From the NCBI GenBank assembly GCA_001939145.1, contig LSRX01000805.1:60357-124356 (forward strand): a stretch of DNA of 64,000 nucleotides. The letters run 5' to 3'. Positions 25,522-37,700 of this stretch are shown here, one piece after another. Each line of letters starts with the position of its first letter. Within the stretch, counting starts at the first letter, position 1. A program made the translations under genes and the position numbers. Under the pieces are notes generated by a model. The model ran no database searches, was not told where the DNA came from, and saw nothing but the letters and a program-made list of their open reading frames with translations. This DNA comes from Symbiodinium microadriaticum (Eukaryota; Sar; Dinophyceae; Suessiales; Symbiodiniaceae).

Positions 25522-25750
25522 CGACAATGGTCGGTGCGCCCAGACCATTAGGGTTTAGGGTTTCGCACCCACTCATTCCTTTTAGGGTTTAGGGTTTCGT
25601 ACCCAACCACTCCTTTTAGGGTTTCGCATTTTGGGTTTAGGGTTTCGCACCTACCCACTCCTTTTAGGGTTCAGGGTTGCGCACCCACTCACTCCTTTTA
25701 GGGTTTAAGGTTTCGTACCCAACCACTGCTTTTAGGGTTCAGGGTTTCAC

Positions 25751-25785
<35 letters not shown>

Positions 25786-28700
25786 TGGTAGTGGTAGTGG
25801 TAGTGGCAGTGGCAGTGGCAGTGGCAGTGGCACTGGTAGTGGTAGTGGTAGTGGTAGTGGTAGTGGTAGTGGCAGTGGCAGTGGCAGTGGTAGTGGTAGT
25901 GGTAGTGGTAGTGGTAGTAGTAGTGGTAGTGGTAGTAGTAGTGGTGGTAGTAGTAGTAGTAGGAGCAGGAGGATGAGGAAGAGCCGGAGTAGCAGGAGTA
26001 GCAGTAGTACTAGCAGTACTAGTGACACTAGTAGTACTGGTAATACAGTACAGTAGCCATACTATCATGTGCAGCAAGGTCTGACGAGAGCACGGGAATC
26101 TCGCGGGGAATTCAGAGCTTGACTGCAAGATGAACGAGCAGCAGCTTCTGCAAGATGTGTTCCACTGCGGATTCTTGCACCTGGGGACCTAGGCTTCTGA
26201 GCCGTGGGCGCATGAGCATGTAGCCTGTGCAGCAGCATGCAGCAGCGATGGTACAAAGCATAAGCGGGGGCAGTGTTAAACGTGGCTTCCAAGGCAATGC
26301 TTGCAGTGTCTTCAGGGGCTCTGATTTCCATCGCAATGACGGTGAAAACCTTCCAATGGTTCGGACCTTTCGAGCACCTTCTGGAGTTGCTATCACAATC
26401 TCATCGGCTTCAGTATCACGACCAAGCCAAATTGCTTCTTGCCAGGGTACATCAGACTTCTTGGCAAACTTGGGAGCTTTGCTTGGCGCCGCTTTAGCAT
26501 GGGTGGGGGCTTGTGATGGAGGGAGCACCTGCATAAATGACGCATCAATGACCAGATGACTGATAGAGAACCAGCGGACCACGATGAAACTGCTGTGTTA
26601 TCATCACGCCTCATGTGCTGGTCACCCTGTCTGCTCTGGATAAACAAGACAAAGCACATCCTTTGACATATTGTCAGTGGAGCGGGGGCGGCTTAAAAAG
26701 ACGTCTTGCGGCGGGGGTCGGGGGGAGGGGAGGCGGAGGCTTGGCTTCTTCCTGTCTTGCTTACTTCCTGGCTTGTCTTCCTGTCTGCCTTCCATCCCTC
26801 GTCTGATTTTGATCCCTGCTTGATTTCTTTTTGACCTTGCTATGATGAGCTTTTAAGCACACTTCTTTGATAAGGGGCTTGTTTGATCCCTATCCCGAAC
26901 CAAAAGCAGGCAGTCCAGCAGGAAATACTTCTCAGGAGAGGTTTCGGAGCTTGGCAAAGCCTCGGAAACATCAAACGAATGACTGCACACTTAGCTGAAT
27001 TTGCAGGTCTCAGCATGACTCAGCGCCATGCTTAAGCAAATGATCCATGACCTGCAACTTGCAGACCAACGCAAGGATTGGGAGGGCAACCATTGCCGGG
27101 TGTCTGGCTTTCGGCATGAACTGCATCAGTCCTTCCTGTCCAGTTGCACCAACCATAAACCGGTGCTGGAAGCTCTGCACAGGGCACATGTGTTGCGAAT
27201 CCGTGCATGCTTGGCCGCACCATGCAGCCAAACGCAATTGCCCCCAAAGCCAGCACACCAGACTCCTGAACCTGGCACAGGCTGCCACTGAGATGTTGAC
27301 TGAAGCGGACCAGCAGGCCTCCCAATTCTGATCCTCCAACTTTCGTTGAATCAGGGGCAGGGTCACCTGCCAGGCCGCGAGTCAAGTGATTCGGCAGCGC
27401 ATTCAGTGAACTGACTGGCCTCTAGGATGTTTCCCCTGAACCTCGACAGCGGGACATGCCGACACTTACCCGATGTGAGGCATGCACTCGTGGTTCTAGC
27501 TCGGTCAAACGTGCATGACAACTAATGATGTGCCAGTTGGTCGGTCACACGAATCCCAGCGGTGCATCAGTGAGTGTTCGTGGTCATCGTCGCCATCTTG
27601 ATCGTCATGGTGGCTGCTGTGCTGTCGTCGTCGCCATCATGATCATCATCCGCATCATCTTCATCAGCGGCTCCTGCCCTTCAGCTTGAAGTCTTTGTTG
27701 AATGTGGCTGGCACCCTAAATCCTAGTCCTAGTCACTGTCCATCACGATTCAATATTGCGGGCGAGAGTCATGTGGGACATGTTGTCCAAGGATGACGCA
27801 GCGGCCTGCAGAGGCAATGTCCCTGCTGTCGCTGTCCTGACTACCGTGATTCCAATCCGACCTTCCGCGCGGTCCATTGAGCACCCCAAGCACCTCCGCC
27901 TCCACCTCTGTCTCCATCCTCACAGATTCGGCATTGCTTTGCAAAGGCTGGCAACAAACGCGGGGCCCTTCGCTTTGAACTGTCGACGGACACATGCCAG
28001 GAAACTTGGGCAGCTCTCGGGATTGGGATCCTCGCGATTCGAATTGGCTTGGGCAGGCGAGTTTTCTTCCAAGCCCCACGCATGCGCTTGCATGACCCAC
28101 TGACCCGCTGGAGCTACGTGGGCGGGAATGACAGCATGAGGACTGGACAGGAAGCTTCGTCATCTTTACAATGGTCCAAGCGGTGATCCTGCCATTTCCC
28201 TTTCGTACTGGAGGAAGTGAAGGTGCTGCAATGAGAGATGCTTTGGGAGAACGAGTTGGTTTCTCGCCGAGGCCACGCTTGCATGCCCGTTTCGTTCTGT
28301 ACGACCCTCCGAAGACACCGCTGCAAATGACGTCGGCGGCTTCGTTGTGAGAGCTGGAGCTCTACGTTTGGCTTTGAAGTGCCCGAACCACACCCTGAGC
28401 ACCCGGATTGGACCTCACATGCCGGCCGGTGCCTGCTGGAATGACTTGTAATAATTCAGACGCGGCTGTGATGGCCAGTCGAGGCCAGATCTCACGAGCG
28501 TGCGCATGCGGTGATATGCGGTGATGGACTGACCATCTTTCCAGAAGGCATGTTCCTGAGTCGTACCTGGACCTGAAAATACTGCGCGGGATGTTACGAT
28601 GAATCCCTTCCTACATGCTGTGGACTGCAGCGCAGCATTCTCTGGATGTGCTGACGGAATCTGCGAGCACTTCTCGATCCCCTTATTGTGCTTGCATGCA

Positions 28701-31700
28701 CTCACTGAGTGGATAACCTCAAGACAAAAAGCCGTTCGATCTCTGAGGCTCTGTCGTCATCGTCCTCGTCACCAGTCTCCTGCGAGGGCACCCTACTGAG
28801 GTAGTGCTGATGTGGTGCCCGAAGAACCGAAGGGAGGGAGCTCTGGATTCGGCTAACAGAGCTCTTCGCTTTTGTGCTCGGTTTCCTCTTTCTCAATCGC
28901 GTGAGAAGTGAAGGTCACTGAGTCTGAGAGTCGCAGCGCTCCAGGGCTGCAACGTGCGGCGTCGTTAACGATTGCAATCGGCATGCTCTTGGAGCACAGC
29001 CATGTGGAAAGCTAAGTAAGGGATAGCCACAGGATTGCATGCCCATGTCCTCACACATTTGCCAGAATGTCAAGGATGCAAATTAACGCTATGCAACTAA
29101 CTTGTCACGAAGCACATTAAACAGAAGGTTCCCGCTTGGTCAGCTTATTCGCCATCAGTATCACTCTCGGCGTTTGACGACGCAGGATCAGCAGCAGCCT
29201 CAAGGCTTAAACTTCAACATCGGTCAGATCAACCTTGCCGGGTCCGAATGACATGCTGCCACAAGAAGCGACAAAAACCTCTCCCGAATCGCTTCAGTTT
29301 CAAACTTGAGAAATTCCGGCAACATCTCCTTGCCTCTCTGCTGTCATCCTGGTCTGCGCCTGCATCCTGCTTTGTCACGGAATCGCTCCAAGGCTTCGGT
29401 GATCTCATCGACTCCCCTTTAGAGCCGTTCACACGCGGTGTTTGCAGTCGCCTCTCCCAGGTCGTCTTCTTCCGCTTCCTTCAATGCACACTCGCCGAAG
29501 AAGCTAAGTACCGGCACATTCTGCATTGCAAACGAAGAGCCGACCCCACATCTGGAGGAGCCTGATGCAAAGAGGCCATCAATGCGGAAAGCTGTCAGCT
29601 ATGCTGGTCTGGACCTATTTTCCGGAATATGGTTGGGAGCGAACTTGCTTTGTGGTAGGAGGTCCCAAATAGAAGAGCACAGCTCGGCCTACGCTTTACC
29701 CCCACGAATAAGCCCTGCGCAGCACCGCGCCTTGCGTTCTTTGGCAAGTCCCAAAGCCAGGCGCCATTTGACTACGCAGCTCAGCACCTCCAACGAGAAG
29801 TCTAGAACCTCTGTAAGTACAGCAGAGCAGCAAAAGAAGAAGGAAAATTGCGTCAGACCTGCTCTGAACACCCCCTGCGTGCCTGTCCAGCGTGTGACGA
29901 CTGCCCGAGTTCGTGCCTCAAAGAAATCAGCAGAGGCCTGGCAGAAAGGCTACTCATCACAACATAATCATGACATTGCATGGCCAATTAAACCTGGCAT
30001 TCTTACAGAACCTCGCTTGTCTCAAATGTCATGCCGGCATTCTGCACGGAAGCTCTTTTCGCCTGCGGCGTAGAAGCTAATCGATTCTGCATCAGCTCAT
30101 TGGCTGCTCACTGACAAGGGCTGCGTGTTTCGCTAAGAGCCCTTTGACCTCGGACTCGGATTGGAGGCACTGCAGGCGGGACAGATCCACGCATAAACAA
30201 AGCAGCATCTGGAGCATTCCGTACGCACGCAAGCAAATGCGCACACACACACACGCACGCACGCAAGAGAGTACGATATTTCGGCCGTCAGATCTTGCGA
30301 AGCATAGTGAGTGCATAACTTGGTGCCGCGCAATTGCGACTGAGTATGGGTAGGCTGGAGGATCCCTCAAAGATGGGTCGTCCGCCTTCCATTTTCTCGC
30401 ATACCTTAGCAACTGCGTAGTCAGTCTTGCAGCTTGCCCCAGATCTGCGTTTTTTTCCAGGTGGCTCGTCCCATTCTTGCTGGCACTCCTTTCATGCAGC
30501 ATGCGTTCGCAGATGGGGTAAGACTTGATCGGCAATTCTCAGCTGCCTCCAGAAAGCGCTCCAGAGGGTGACACTCCAGCTGCTTCCTCTTCCTGGCTTC
30601 GTTGGTCATGGAATGAGACGCCGTTAGGCTGCTTCATCCCTCCGCTTTGGGAAAAGCAAAGCTAAGTCGCTTGAGAGCGCCGTGCCCCATTGCGATTTCA
30701 CCTATCAGGAAACAAACCGTGTGTCTTCGTCACACTCTTTGCATTGTGCGCACGTTGCGATGAAGCCTATCCCTGGACACATAGCAGGCACAACGAAGCT
30801 GATCGGCCTGATTTCAAGGCTCAGTACAGCCTGCGTGCTGCAATCTGGCTGCGAATCACAACACAACAGCTGCTGCTGTGTCCCGCACAGAGCCGTCTTG
30901 GCATCCAGCACGTATGCCGGTCTGCACAGACGGAACACCCAAATCATGTGCTAGGAATCATACTAACTTTTTGAGACCGGTGGACTACTACGGGGCACAG
31001 AGCAACTGAGTAACTGTCTATCGGCCCTGCAACCCGGACTAAGAAGCCACCTGATCCAACGTAGACCGTTCGAGTGCGATTCAGCCCCCAAAAAGAGTGC
31101 GCACCTGGAAATCGAATCATCTCTCTTGTTCGTGGGCAACTGCGCCGAATCAACGAGTCTCTGCCTGCGGCTGCGTCTGAGCAGCGAAAGCTGTACACAT
31201 CGTGAACAAGAGGGGTCCAAGCATTCCAAGGGCCAAGCCAGTCCCTGGGAAACCACATGACGTGACTTGCCTGTCAAAGGAAAACCGAACGATTTCAGCA
31301 TCGCTGACTCAATGTTGCGGCCCCGGCCATTAATGTAAAAAATATGGCACCTCCGTCCAGTGTCAGGGATAGGACAAAAGGCACTGCAACTTTTCAGACA
31401 CTTTGCCATCCGAGGCCACGACCGGGAGACAAGCTAGTGCCACCGAAATTGCTGGCATAGACCTTGGCAACTGGGATTCTTGACTTCTCAGTCTCAGCTC
31501 TTGTGGGTTCCAATCGCTGGCTGCTGCTGAATCTAGTGTCTGATACTGTCTGATCGGGTGCTATGAGTCAGAGAGGAGAGATTGTGCCACAGCTTTGTCA
31601 CGTCTAGTAGAGGATCACCAAGACAACAAGACCAGGTGCCACGCACCTGGATTCTCGCTCGCTGTGAAGCGGCGATTATCTGCGTCTGCCTCGGTGCAAT

Positions 31701-34700
31701 GCGCAGCACTTCTGAAGCTCGTGTTAACCGCTGCTTGCTCTGCTCTCACATTCACATGTCATCCGTCGGTCCAAGTTGCGCTGCAAGTGGGCAGAAAGTA
31801 CTGGCTAACGGCCGACCAGCTGACAAGCTTTGGTTGCACTTGGCTTGGTGCCGTTGGGATTTTCTACTTGCGCAGTTCACTCGGCTCTGGTGTGCCCTGT
31901 ACATGATGGGTGATTTGGCAGCATCTTCCGTACCAAGGTTTCATCAAAGTGCTCCGTCGGAGTCCGTTGCGCCATCCCATACGCGCCCACTACAGATCCG
32001 GACCACCCACGCAGGAATGTCCGCATCTCCTGTGAACATCTTGTTCGAGTTTTCACTCACTCGTCAGCCTCCCCTGCCAGTGGTTGTGCCCACATCAGAT
32101 GACCGCGTGCCTGCATGTGCCTGCATTGGTAGATCCTGCGTTTGGCTGCGGCCATGCTTAAGAAACATGCAGCAGTTCCCCGAAGACTTCTTCGGGATAT
32201 TGCTGACTTCTTCCGTTGCATTGCAGGCATTTCCCTCACTCGCAAACAACTACCGGGCTGTGCAAGCTTTCTGTTTTTGAAGCTCTTCGTGGTCTCAAGC
32301 AGGCGGCTGAGAGCGACACCCAGTAACCATACATGCTCTTGATTTTCAGGAGGCGGTCAACCTATACAAAGCAATGAGTAGATGCCAGTGAGTGTTTCAC
32401 GACCCGCAAAAACCAATCCTCCTGGTCGCCGACGAAACCGAACACTTTCAGAATCGTCTGTACCTCAACAATCTCGGCGAAATATTAGCGGCCAGCTTTG
32501 CCCGAGTTGCCTCATGGGCGCACTGACAACTCTCGACCGGACTGGAGGTGAACGCGCCCTTCCGAGAGTCTCTTCACCTATATCCGGCTTGCAGCTCTTT
32601 GAAGGGAGCATTTCAAGCACTTCATGGCAATCTGTGTGACACCTTTATCAACCTCTGCCGGCCTCATCGACGATCACTTCGCATTTGCCCATGCTGAGGG
32701 CCAAGAAGTAAACATCGCCGATGCCAAATCTGGCCTCTGCACTTTCGCTTGCACCGCAGACCTCGCTACAACTCACATTGAGCCTCCGGCTTTCTGGCTA
32801 ATTTGTGCACTCGTTCGGGCAGAATTGTAGGTGACAGAGTGGTATGACCTTCCCAAGACATTGTTTGCTGATTGCGTGCTGACCTTTTGCGGGGGATCTT
32901 TCGCGAAGTCCAAATCAATACAAAATGGAGCGTTTTCCACGTTTCAGAAGACTACACCATTTCGCCCCTGCCGCCAAGCCGAGAGAACCCACGCCAAATG
33001 AGCAGTTGTTATGAGGTAGATTAGCATCTGCACAGTGGCACGCTAGCAGGGTGATGCTGCTACCCACTTCTCGCCTGTGCCAGGGCGGGGTCACGTACCG
33101 TTGAGCGCTCAGAAAGATGACCCACGGCCAGGACCACGCTCACATATGAACACCAGCAAGACAAGCCAGGATCCACCAGGCTATCAGCAGCTATCATGGC
33201 GAACAACTGTATGAATCACTGCAACTTCTCTTGCAAAGCTGTGGTCTCAGATCGGTGCCACGGGTCGTAGCCAATAAGCCTGGTGCCAGAGCCCCTCCCT
33301 ATCCCTCCCTCCACTCAATCTGGTGCAGGTCCCAACGATGGGGGCCCGGCTTGTAAGCCGGCTCCATGCTTTCGAGGAAGAGGGAAGCTGCAGACCACCA
33401 AACAATGAATCAAACTCGAGGATTGTTTGCTTGAGGGCGCCACCCGGAATGGCGGGATGTGATTGGTTGCAGAACCTCAAGCCAAGCCAGGGCGTTGCTT
33501 TCAAGGAGTGCTGACTGAGCTCAGAGTGACATGCAGGTAAGCTGCCAAGAGCTCACGCGTGGACAGGCCAGGTTCGTCCTGGGAGGAGCATGGCTACATC
33601 TACTACTCATACCGGTAGCAAGTAGCAGAATTGTGATATTGTTGTTGAACGAAGGGCTTTGGACACAACGTAGATTTCGCAATGAGCAAAAAGTCTGGAC
33701 GAACTTCATGGGACAGAAGGTTGCGAGTTCAGCCGTGGCACGAAGCTGGGGATTGCACCCCATGGGTCTACAAGAACGGACTGCACCCATCCATCGCCAA
33801 CTTTAAGGGCACGTGCAAATCTGCATCGCTCCGTGCTCCGTACAGTCCCCCATTCTAGTATCATGGCTGAACCACCCAATCACATGTTCCGATCTCTCGC
33901 CGCAGCATGTTTGTCGCCTGTTCTATCTTGTTCCGGGTCTCAGTTGGCTCAAGCGTGCAGTTTCAGTGGTTCGCCCCCTGGATGCGATGCTGGTGCATCA
34001 TGTAGTGAGTGGACAGACCGAGACGTTCAAGCTGCAGTCCTGCGGCAAACCATGTAGATCCGCTTGGCAGAGAACTCGCAGCAAGTCCGAATCTAGGCCA
34101 CGCAGGTTGAAAGGAAAGGCCGGTCCCCGTGCAAGGCATAGAAAGAACAAAACTTAATCTTCTCGGAGAGCGACATTCTCCACTCCAAAGGCTCCATGAC
34201 CGGCGATCATGACATCCTTTCCGCGGGCTGCCTGTCGGTGGAATCCGTGTCATGCGCATGAGATTGCCTGAACCAGGACCGGAGGGTTGGCCTGGTCGTA
34301 ATCGATGGTATCGAACATCGCATATCTTCAGGGGCTAAATAACTTCAGAACGTGCCCATTCGTCAGCCACCGAGGTGCTGACTCAATCATGCCCCCGAAG
34401 AGGTCCTGGCAACTCTGACAAGCTCTAGGTAGGGCTGCCCGGCTCCCGGTGCTAGACTTCTGGACCTGGCCTCGCCGAGGTATGTATCTTGTCGAGGAAA
34501 GGAAAGATTCCCTGGGTACCTCAGCTTCTTCGGGCCAACCTGAAGTTTGATTTAGCCCAGATGGCAGCCGACCCGGGCAGGGTATCTTGGAAACGCCGCA
34601 CCGGTACTGAACCAACAACCCCTGGCAGGACTGGGAACTCGAGGCAAGGTTCCGTTTGACGAAGAGTACCTGTCGAAAGCCACTGGCCACCTAGCTGGCC

Positions 34701-37700
34701 TTCGCATTCACTTCTCTTTTCATCTGTGGTCCGATGTGGTCGACTAACAGTCCATCAGCTACACGGCTACAGTAGCAGGCAACTTGCACAGTGCAAGTAT
34801 TGCATGCTCCATCGACGTAGCATGTTGTGAAGCACAACGTGGACACGTCTGGCAACACACTGCCGTGAATGCCACGTGCCCCGACTAAAGGATTCCCTCC
34901 GCCATCCCACCGACCCCACGTGCGTGGGAGTGCACACTCACGATGGGCCAGTCTTCCTGGCGATATCTGGCGATCCGAGCCCACCCGCAGTTAGTTGAAT
35001 TCTCTAACGCTCTAAACAAAACACGACACCCTCGGCATCCTCGACTGAGATGCACGCATGAAGACGCTGCTGACCCTCAGCTGCTTGACCTCAATGCATC
35101 AAGGTTTGTGTGACTCATTATCATGTCATTCCTCTTTAGTCTGAGTTTTCGGCACCTTTCCCGGTTGGCTCTGGAGGAAGAACACCCGTGTAGTTCCTGG
35201 CACGTTCAGCTTCGTTCCTAGCTTTCGGCAACCTTTGGAAGCCGTGGCCGCATGGCTGTGTTGCTTCCAGGCTGACTTCCAAGGGTCCGTGTGCGCAGCT
35301 GTTCCCGTTCACGGTGATGGCTTTCACCTCTCTCGGTCTCGTATCGACTGCTGCTAGCTAGCATTCTCTTGTTGACCGATCTCAGTCTCAACTTACGCGC
35401 ATGCACCGTCAACCATAAGGGCGAAGAGCAATGCACGAACAACGTTTGCAATCCGCCGGACTTCTCCCAACACCACGGAAGATTCTTCCGGAGACCTTCA
35501 TTCATGCTTGCGGCATGGAAGATCACGGAAGACTGTCTAAGTCAAGTTTTTGCGGTAGCAGGCCGATTTGCGCTTGCAACAACGCTGAGACATCAGAACC
35601 GCTAGGCCGTAGGCTAAGGCCTCATCCCTACACCCGATGCACAAAACGCGGGACCTCAAAAGTCGCATGCACTAGCAGACCTTCTGTGCACACACTCAAA
35701 CTCGACTTCCTAAGATTAAAACCTCAGTCCCCGGATTCGGTATCTAAGGAACGCGGATTCGGGAACAGGGTTGCCGAAAGCGCAGACTGGGGAATACAAG
35801 CGCCGACTGTGTAAGCGAGAAGTTTTGGCCATGCGAGAGAGCGACGATTGCCGGTCCGGGTGGATACTACGAATTGTCCAGATTGCGAATCTGACTGAAA
35901 AGGAGTACCTCGTGAGTAGCAAGGATGAAGAGGACAAACCCTGCTGCGCGTCGAGCCGGTTTCAATTCCGCACATCAGCTGGCAACGAACGAACAATCAG
36001 CACCTCGTCCCGCTTCGGCTGTTTGGAACTGGTTTTTGTTTCTGGATTTCTAAATCAGGCGGGGCATCCGCTTTCTAGTTTCTGAATCGGTGCACCATAT
36101 TTTGCTGAACCGCAGTTTCTGAATGGCGGTAGTTTCTTGAAAAGGACGAAATAATTTCTGAATAGATGCAAGTAGTTTCTCAGCTTCAGTTGCTGAATCC
36201 CTCCCAAAAGCTTCTGAATCGTACCAAGAAGTCTCTGAACATCAGTGCCTGAATCGTGCAGAGCTTTCCAAGGCACTTTTCACACCTGTTTTAACGCCTT
36301 ATAAACTCTTGGACCATCAACCCCGAAGGCGCTGAGCCCACAAACTCTAAAACCAAGATCGTGAAATGAGGCTATAAACTCTAGGTTCTGTAGATTCTGC
36401 AAACCTTAGACCCCAAAATCACCCTAGGCCCTGAGCCCTAAAACTTGTGACACCCGGGGCTTGAATCTTGCTTGGTGCTCGAATCGCATTTTGCTGCGTG
36501 ATTTGGTATATGATATATGGCCTTAGGGTTCAAGAGCAACGACTGTCGTGTTGGTAGAGACAACCCACAGATGCATTTCCAGTCATACTCACATCACTCT
36601 CAGCATGGCGCATTCGTTTCCAGCTGAATGTACGGCATCAGTCCATATTCGGACGACACCTGTGCATGTTGAGTGCGGCACTCATGCTTCATGACACAAG
36701 CTAAGCCAACGTAGATTGTGGATCCGAAGCTTGCCAGTTGTGCTTGTGGTAATCGATTGGCGTTCTCAGTCTCACTCGAAAGATGGGCACATTGAGCTTG
36801 CCTTGGCAAAGTGATCCAGAAGCTCGTCGCGTGAGGGCCAGGTTGCCATGTCTTTGGGTACCTTCGCGAGGCATTCAGGCTTGAGTGCAATCCTAATTTA
36901 AAAGTCTCTAGACTCATCGCTTTGGAGCCATGGCACCGGATTCTGCTCGTCGTATTGCAGGTGGTACGTGCCAAGCTCGGTTTGTAGCTTTGAGGTCTTG
37001 TTCGCCTGACCACACGACACGGCGACGCTTCCCACGGTGTTCTTCTGCCAGCTCTGGCCTGTGAAATCCAGGAAGTTCCGCCGACCTGCACTGGAAGACC
37101 AACGCACAGAAGGGGCTTGGCCTCAGATTCTCCCGCCTTGTCTCTGCGATCAACGATGATGAAACTTGGGTGGTCGTTCTGCAGCAGGAAAAGGCCCTGG
37201 CATTTTCGGCATGGGTGCCTCCCTTCGTGCTGAAAATAGTAGCTTGGCAATCAGAACCGATTGCATGCACTTCGTGGTGCTTAGCAGACCCGCAGCCACA
37301 CATGAGGGCATTTCTTCAGCCTGTTTTGTGTTAAAACAGGCAGTGCGCGTGTCGCAGTCCGATATGTCCAGCGCCAATGATGAGAAACGGATCTTCGTAC
37401 CTGTCAGCGCAGGGGCATGTGGCAGCCAATGCAGCTTGTGACTGCTGCTCGTCGCACTTTGTTCTCTCCGGCTTGAAAGATTTAATGCCCTTGACATTCA
37501 CCTTTCTTCTCACCTCATGGCAAGGGCGTGCAAACATGAACGACCCAGCACGCAGATAAGCCTAATCGAACACACCACACCTCCTCATGGTCCTTCTGCA
37601 TCCTGCCATCTGCGGGCTTAAATCAGAAACAAAGGACGAGGGTGCCAGGAAGCGGAAGATACCAGCCACATCATATGTCGCGGCTACAGTGTCCACTAGA

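Larger units (their letters stand above)
22768..26915 (-). other. 4.1 kb repeat-filled intron of transportin (GA-AG)
   Basis: The upstream exon ends in TG at 26916, the intron starts GACTGCC, and it ends TTGACAG before the exon at 22767. Joining gives SISCW-TVARF in frame, as in the family's SITCW-TLSRY. The intron holds all the triplet arrays, both TTTAGGG minisatellites and the retroelement fragment listed below. Confidence 0.8.

Noticed and set aside
28520-28560. Minus-strand EHAFWKDG as the transportin ACEFW exon
   Set aside because: A better, properly phased match (ALEVWTP, 49759-49800) was found within block B, so this one is chance.
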